DNA from: Hysterium pulicare CBS 123377
Lineage: Eukaryota; Ascomycota; Dothideomycetes; Hysteriales; Hysteriaceae
Reading direction: 5' to 3'
DNA length: 64,000 nt
NCBI GenBank assembly: GCA_000467715.1
Contig: AJFK01000095.1
Location: 122,516 to 186,515, forward strand
The translations under genes and the position numbers were made by a program. The notes beneath the pieces were generated by a model. The model ran no database searches and had not been told where the DNA came from. It saw only the letters and a list, made by a program, of their open reading frames with translations. Shown here one piece after another: positions 61,691 through 64,000 of the stretch (within the stretch, counting starts at the first letter, position 1; each line of letters opens with the position of its first letter).

Positions 61691-62338
61691 ATTTGCGGTT
61701 TTGAGGAGAAAGGTGGTAAGGCTTCGGTATTAAGAGACCTGTTAGACAGTCTTTGATCAGTCGAATGGTTGTCAAAGTCTCAATGGTACAATCGAGATAG
61801 AGTAGTTGGGGATAGGGAGCCGAATACCTACCTGTGGCTGAGATTATGGGTAGCTATGTAAGGTTGTGCTGTTTGGGATGTGGTGATGGACTTCGGCGTC
61901 CTCGGAGCTCAAGTGCCGATTGTGGCCTCGCTAAAGTGTGGTCGAAATCCATCACCAAGTTTCCTTGGTCCTCGCGGATTTCACAAATAACTTTTCCAGT
62001 TTTCTTTCGATATACGTTACAAATTCTGGGTGAGGATTTTGCTGATAAGATTCCTGAGAAAGTCCAATCTCTTGATTGAATTTCTAGTGCTCAATTGGGA
62101 AAATCGTATTGAGGCTGAATGCCAAGACATATCACGAATTTGCATTTCTGGTTGGACAATTTCAAAGGCTAGGATTTTAGACTGTATAAAGAATTCTCAT
62201 CATGCATTTGTGTTGCAAGCTCGTCCTTGGCACAATCATAGAGTCTATCTTTTGATACTCTTCCCTTCTCTCTGGTATATACTTCGTCCTCCTCAAGTAA
62301 GAATCGTACAAATGCTGCTCGACTTGGTTGCCTTCCGA
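61691..62338. other. Intergenic, NAC beta promoter
   Basis: No gene was recognised. This holds the NAC beta upstream region and the 3' flank of the Bim1-like gene. Confidence 0.45.
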
Positions 62339-63104
62339 TTACAGTACTGCAAAGCCTGCCATACCCACGGCACCGAGAATGAAAGCACCCATCGTCATTT
62401 GAGCAGCTCCTCCCTTAGATGAGGTAGGAGAAGCAGCTGCACCCGATGCGGAACCGGATGCAGATGTGCTTGCGGTGGTTTCATTTGCATTACCCTTCAT
62501 GTTTGTGTTCGAAACCTGTACTCCGGTATTGTTGCTGCAGTGAGAAGAATATTCGGAAGATGAAAGTGGAGTTGATGTTAAAGTAACATCAGCACACTGT
62601 ACATTGTAAGCTTGTTTGTCAACATGATCGGATGTGAGGCGGGATATGGAGAAGACCCGAAAATCATAACATCGATTGGATGACACGTACCTGGTACAAG
62701 CCACCATCTGGATCTCCATTTGATAGAACTTGAATAGTTGCAGCCTGACCCTCCGTCCAGTTGACACCAGCAGGTATGCTGACCATTCCCACGCAGAAGT
62801 TGCCGAGGCCTTGCTCTTGAAAGGTTGGTCGCATGACGATGTTATAGTTGCTGCCAGGATCGCTACCTAGTGCGATTGTAACTTCAATGTCGGTTTGTGT
62901 GTGGTGCATGTCCAGCTGGATCGGGCCGCCGGTTGCAGGCCATGAGGTTCGATTTGAGGAGACTGTGTCGAAGCCACCGCATGGAAAAGTCACTGCCTTA
63001 TCATCGTCGAAACCTCGAGAAGCCGGGTAATTGAGCAAGAAGTGAGCGGAGGATAGAGAGCGCAGAGAGAGCAGAGAGAGTAGAGCAAGGGCGTTGGAAA
63101 GCAT
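62339..63104 (-). CDS. Bim1/X325-like GPI-anchored copper-binding protein
   Basis: Exons 63104-62691 and 62596-62339 give 223 aa. The signal peptide (1-20) ends just before His21, so the mature chain starts HFLLNYP as in LPMO-like X325 proteins, where the N-terminal His amine binds copper. The core has FPCGGF, GGPIQLDMHHTQTD, GNFCVGMVSIP and YQCADVTLTS (the last Cys joined by the splice). A Ser/Thr/Ala-rich stalk and a hydrophobic tail (MTMGAFILGAVGMAGFAVL) indicate a GPI anchor. Relatives serve copper uptake or surface roles, not polysaccharide cleavage. The intron is 94 bp. Confidence 0.88.
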
Positions 63105-63780
63105 GATCAATTGAGTGTGTAGAAGCAGTTGTTGAAGTTTGCTATCTGAGAGTATTATGGAGGTGAGGTAGCTGGTGACGTAGTAGTCATCCGGAAACTA
63201 GAAGAAAGAAGTGAAAGAGCTCTCTGGCGGTACCTGGTTCCTTATTTACCTTTTGTTCCTCGAGCTGGTCTACAGGGTCTCCGCGTGCCTGCCGTGTTAC
63301 CGTATGGCTTTGACGGCTTGGAGCAAGCCTTTTGAGCTTGTTACGGAGAGCTAATTAGCCCGTGGGGTGAGAGAAATATCGGGGAACCACTGCAGGCGTC
63401 TACATATTTCACCGCTGCTGTCACGAAGCGAGGCATCGTGGTGCGGAGTTTGGTGGAGTGGTCTCGGAGGGGCCCAGAAGGTGAGAATAAATGAGCAAGT
63501 TCCAAGCCCGCGGTACAGAAAGTGGCGTGCAGTTCGCAGGGATGGACCCTGTAATGCGCCGCCCTTCCCTCACCACCATTTCTTGTCGGATTTCGCCAAC
63601 CCTCACTTTACAGAAGGCTTCAGATTTCATCTATGGGAATAGGATTGGTACGGCAGTGGGTGATTGGCAAGTTGAAGACAAGCTTTCTGAAATACGTAGC
63701 AGAGATCTTGCAGTAGGTAATCGCCCACGCCGGTCACGAGCATATTAGCTTGATTGTGTAATCAAGAGGCTTGATTCTAT
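63105..63780. other. Intergenic
   Basis: Upstream of the Bim1-like gene. Frames at 63367-63748 on both strands have no domain. Confidence 0.45.
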
Positions 63781-64000
63781 TTAATAAGGGGGAGACCCCC
63801 TTAGACCCCCCTTGGCCTACAGCTAGCGTTTCTATTTATCTAGCGCTAGCTTAGCAGACTACAAAAATTTTCTACTTACTAAACAATATAGATCTATACT
63901 CTTTATAATAGCAACCTATAGTAGAAATCTATTTAAAAAAGAGTAAGTTATAGTAAAGGTATAAGAGAAGGCTAAATATAAATAGAAAGTATTAGGTAAT
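63781..64000. repeat. AT-rich edge, probable RIP-affected repeat
   Basis: From about 63780 the base composition shifts to very AT-rich, TA-dense DNA (CTATAGTAGAAATC, TATAAATAGAAAG), after a GGGGGAGACCCCC inverted repeat and CTAGCGCTAGCT palindromes. This is the look of an ascomycete transposon remnant mutated by RIP. It is cut by the window end. Confidence 0.55.

Overview
The window is nuclear DNA of a filamentous ascomycete (Pezizomycotina; a leotiomycete-like fungus is my guess, not shown by the sequence). The evidence is many short GT-AG introns (mostly 48-106 bp, several with a CTAAC/CTGAC branch site), fungal-only families (CFEM, PTH11/SAT4-type rhodopsin fold, 2EXR, X325/Bim1-like, GH76), a fused ARG5,6-type arginine gene and a peroxisomal malate synthase ending in SKL. 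I joined exons by hand from donor/acceptor sites and frame, so coordinates are models.

Layout. 0-8 kb: two alpha/beta hydrolases (one an EHN-type epoxide hydrolase), malate synthase, and a CFEM membrane protein with an unresolved 5' end. 8-12 kb: a small secreted Cys-rich protein, a single-pass membrane ORF and a purine-rich degenerate repeat tract. 12-18 kb: SGNH hydrolase, cytochrome P450, PRISE-type reductase and NTF2-like protein, a possible small metabolic group without a synthase. 18.5-22.2 kb: SRP receptor alpha and YIF1, head to head over 251 bp. 22.5-28 kb: a type II membrane protein and a Pho85-type cyclin with about 3.4 kb of gene-free DNA upstream. 31-41.6 kb: a plant pathogen-related-protein homologue with a puzzling intron, a compact PIP-kinase-fold protein, a novel-looking four-TM protein and a PTH11-like 7TM protein. 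42.6-51 kb: a 2EXR protein, a tRNA-Lys gene interrupted in its T arm, ARG5,6 and synaptobrevin. 52-64 kb: GH76 (Dfg5/Dcw1-like), two small TM ORFs, a decayed coiled-coil repeat gene, a broken epoxide hydrolase, an F-box protein, NAC beta, a Bim1/X325-like GPI protein and an AT-rich edge.

Most conserved genes serve core growth: the glyoxylate bypass, arginine synthesis, protein targeting and traffic (NAC beta, SRP receptor, YIF1, synaptobrevin), cell-wall mannan remodelling and the cell cycle. Scattered between them are secreted or surface proteins of a fungus that senses or lives on a host or plant matter.

The most unusual signal is at 45824-45975 (minus strand). A complete tRNA-Lys(UUU) with A box, B box and T-run terminator is split exactly at the start of its T loop by 78 bp that begin GTATGT, carry a CTAAC branch-like site and end ATAG. 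It looks like an mRNA-type intron inside a Pol III gene, at a position where nuclear tRNA introns are not expected.
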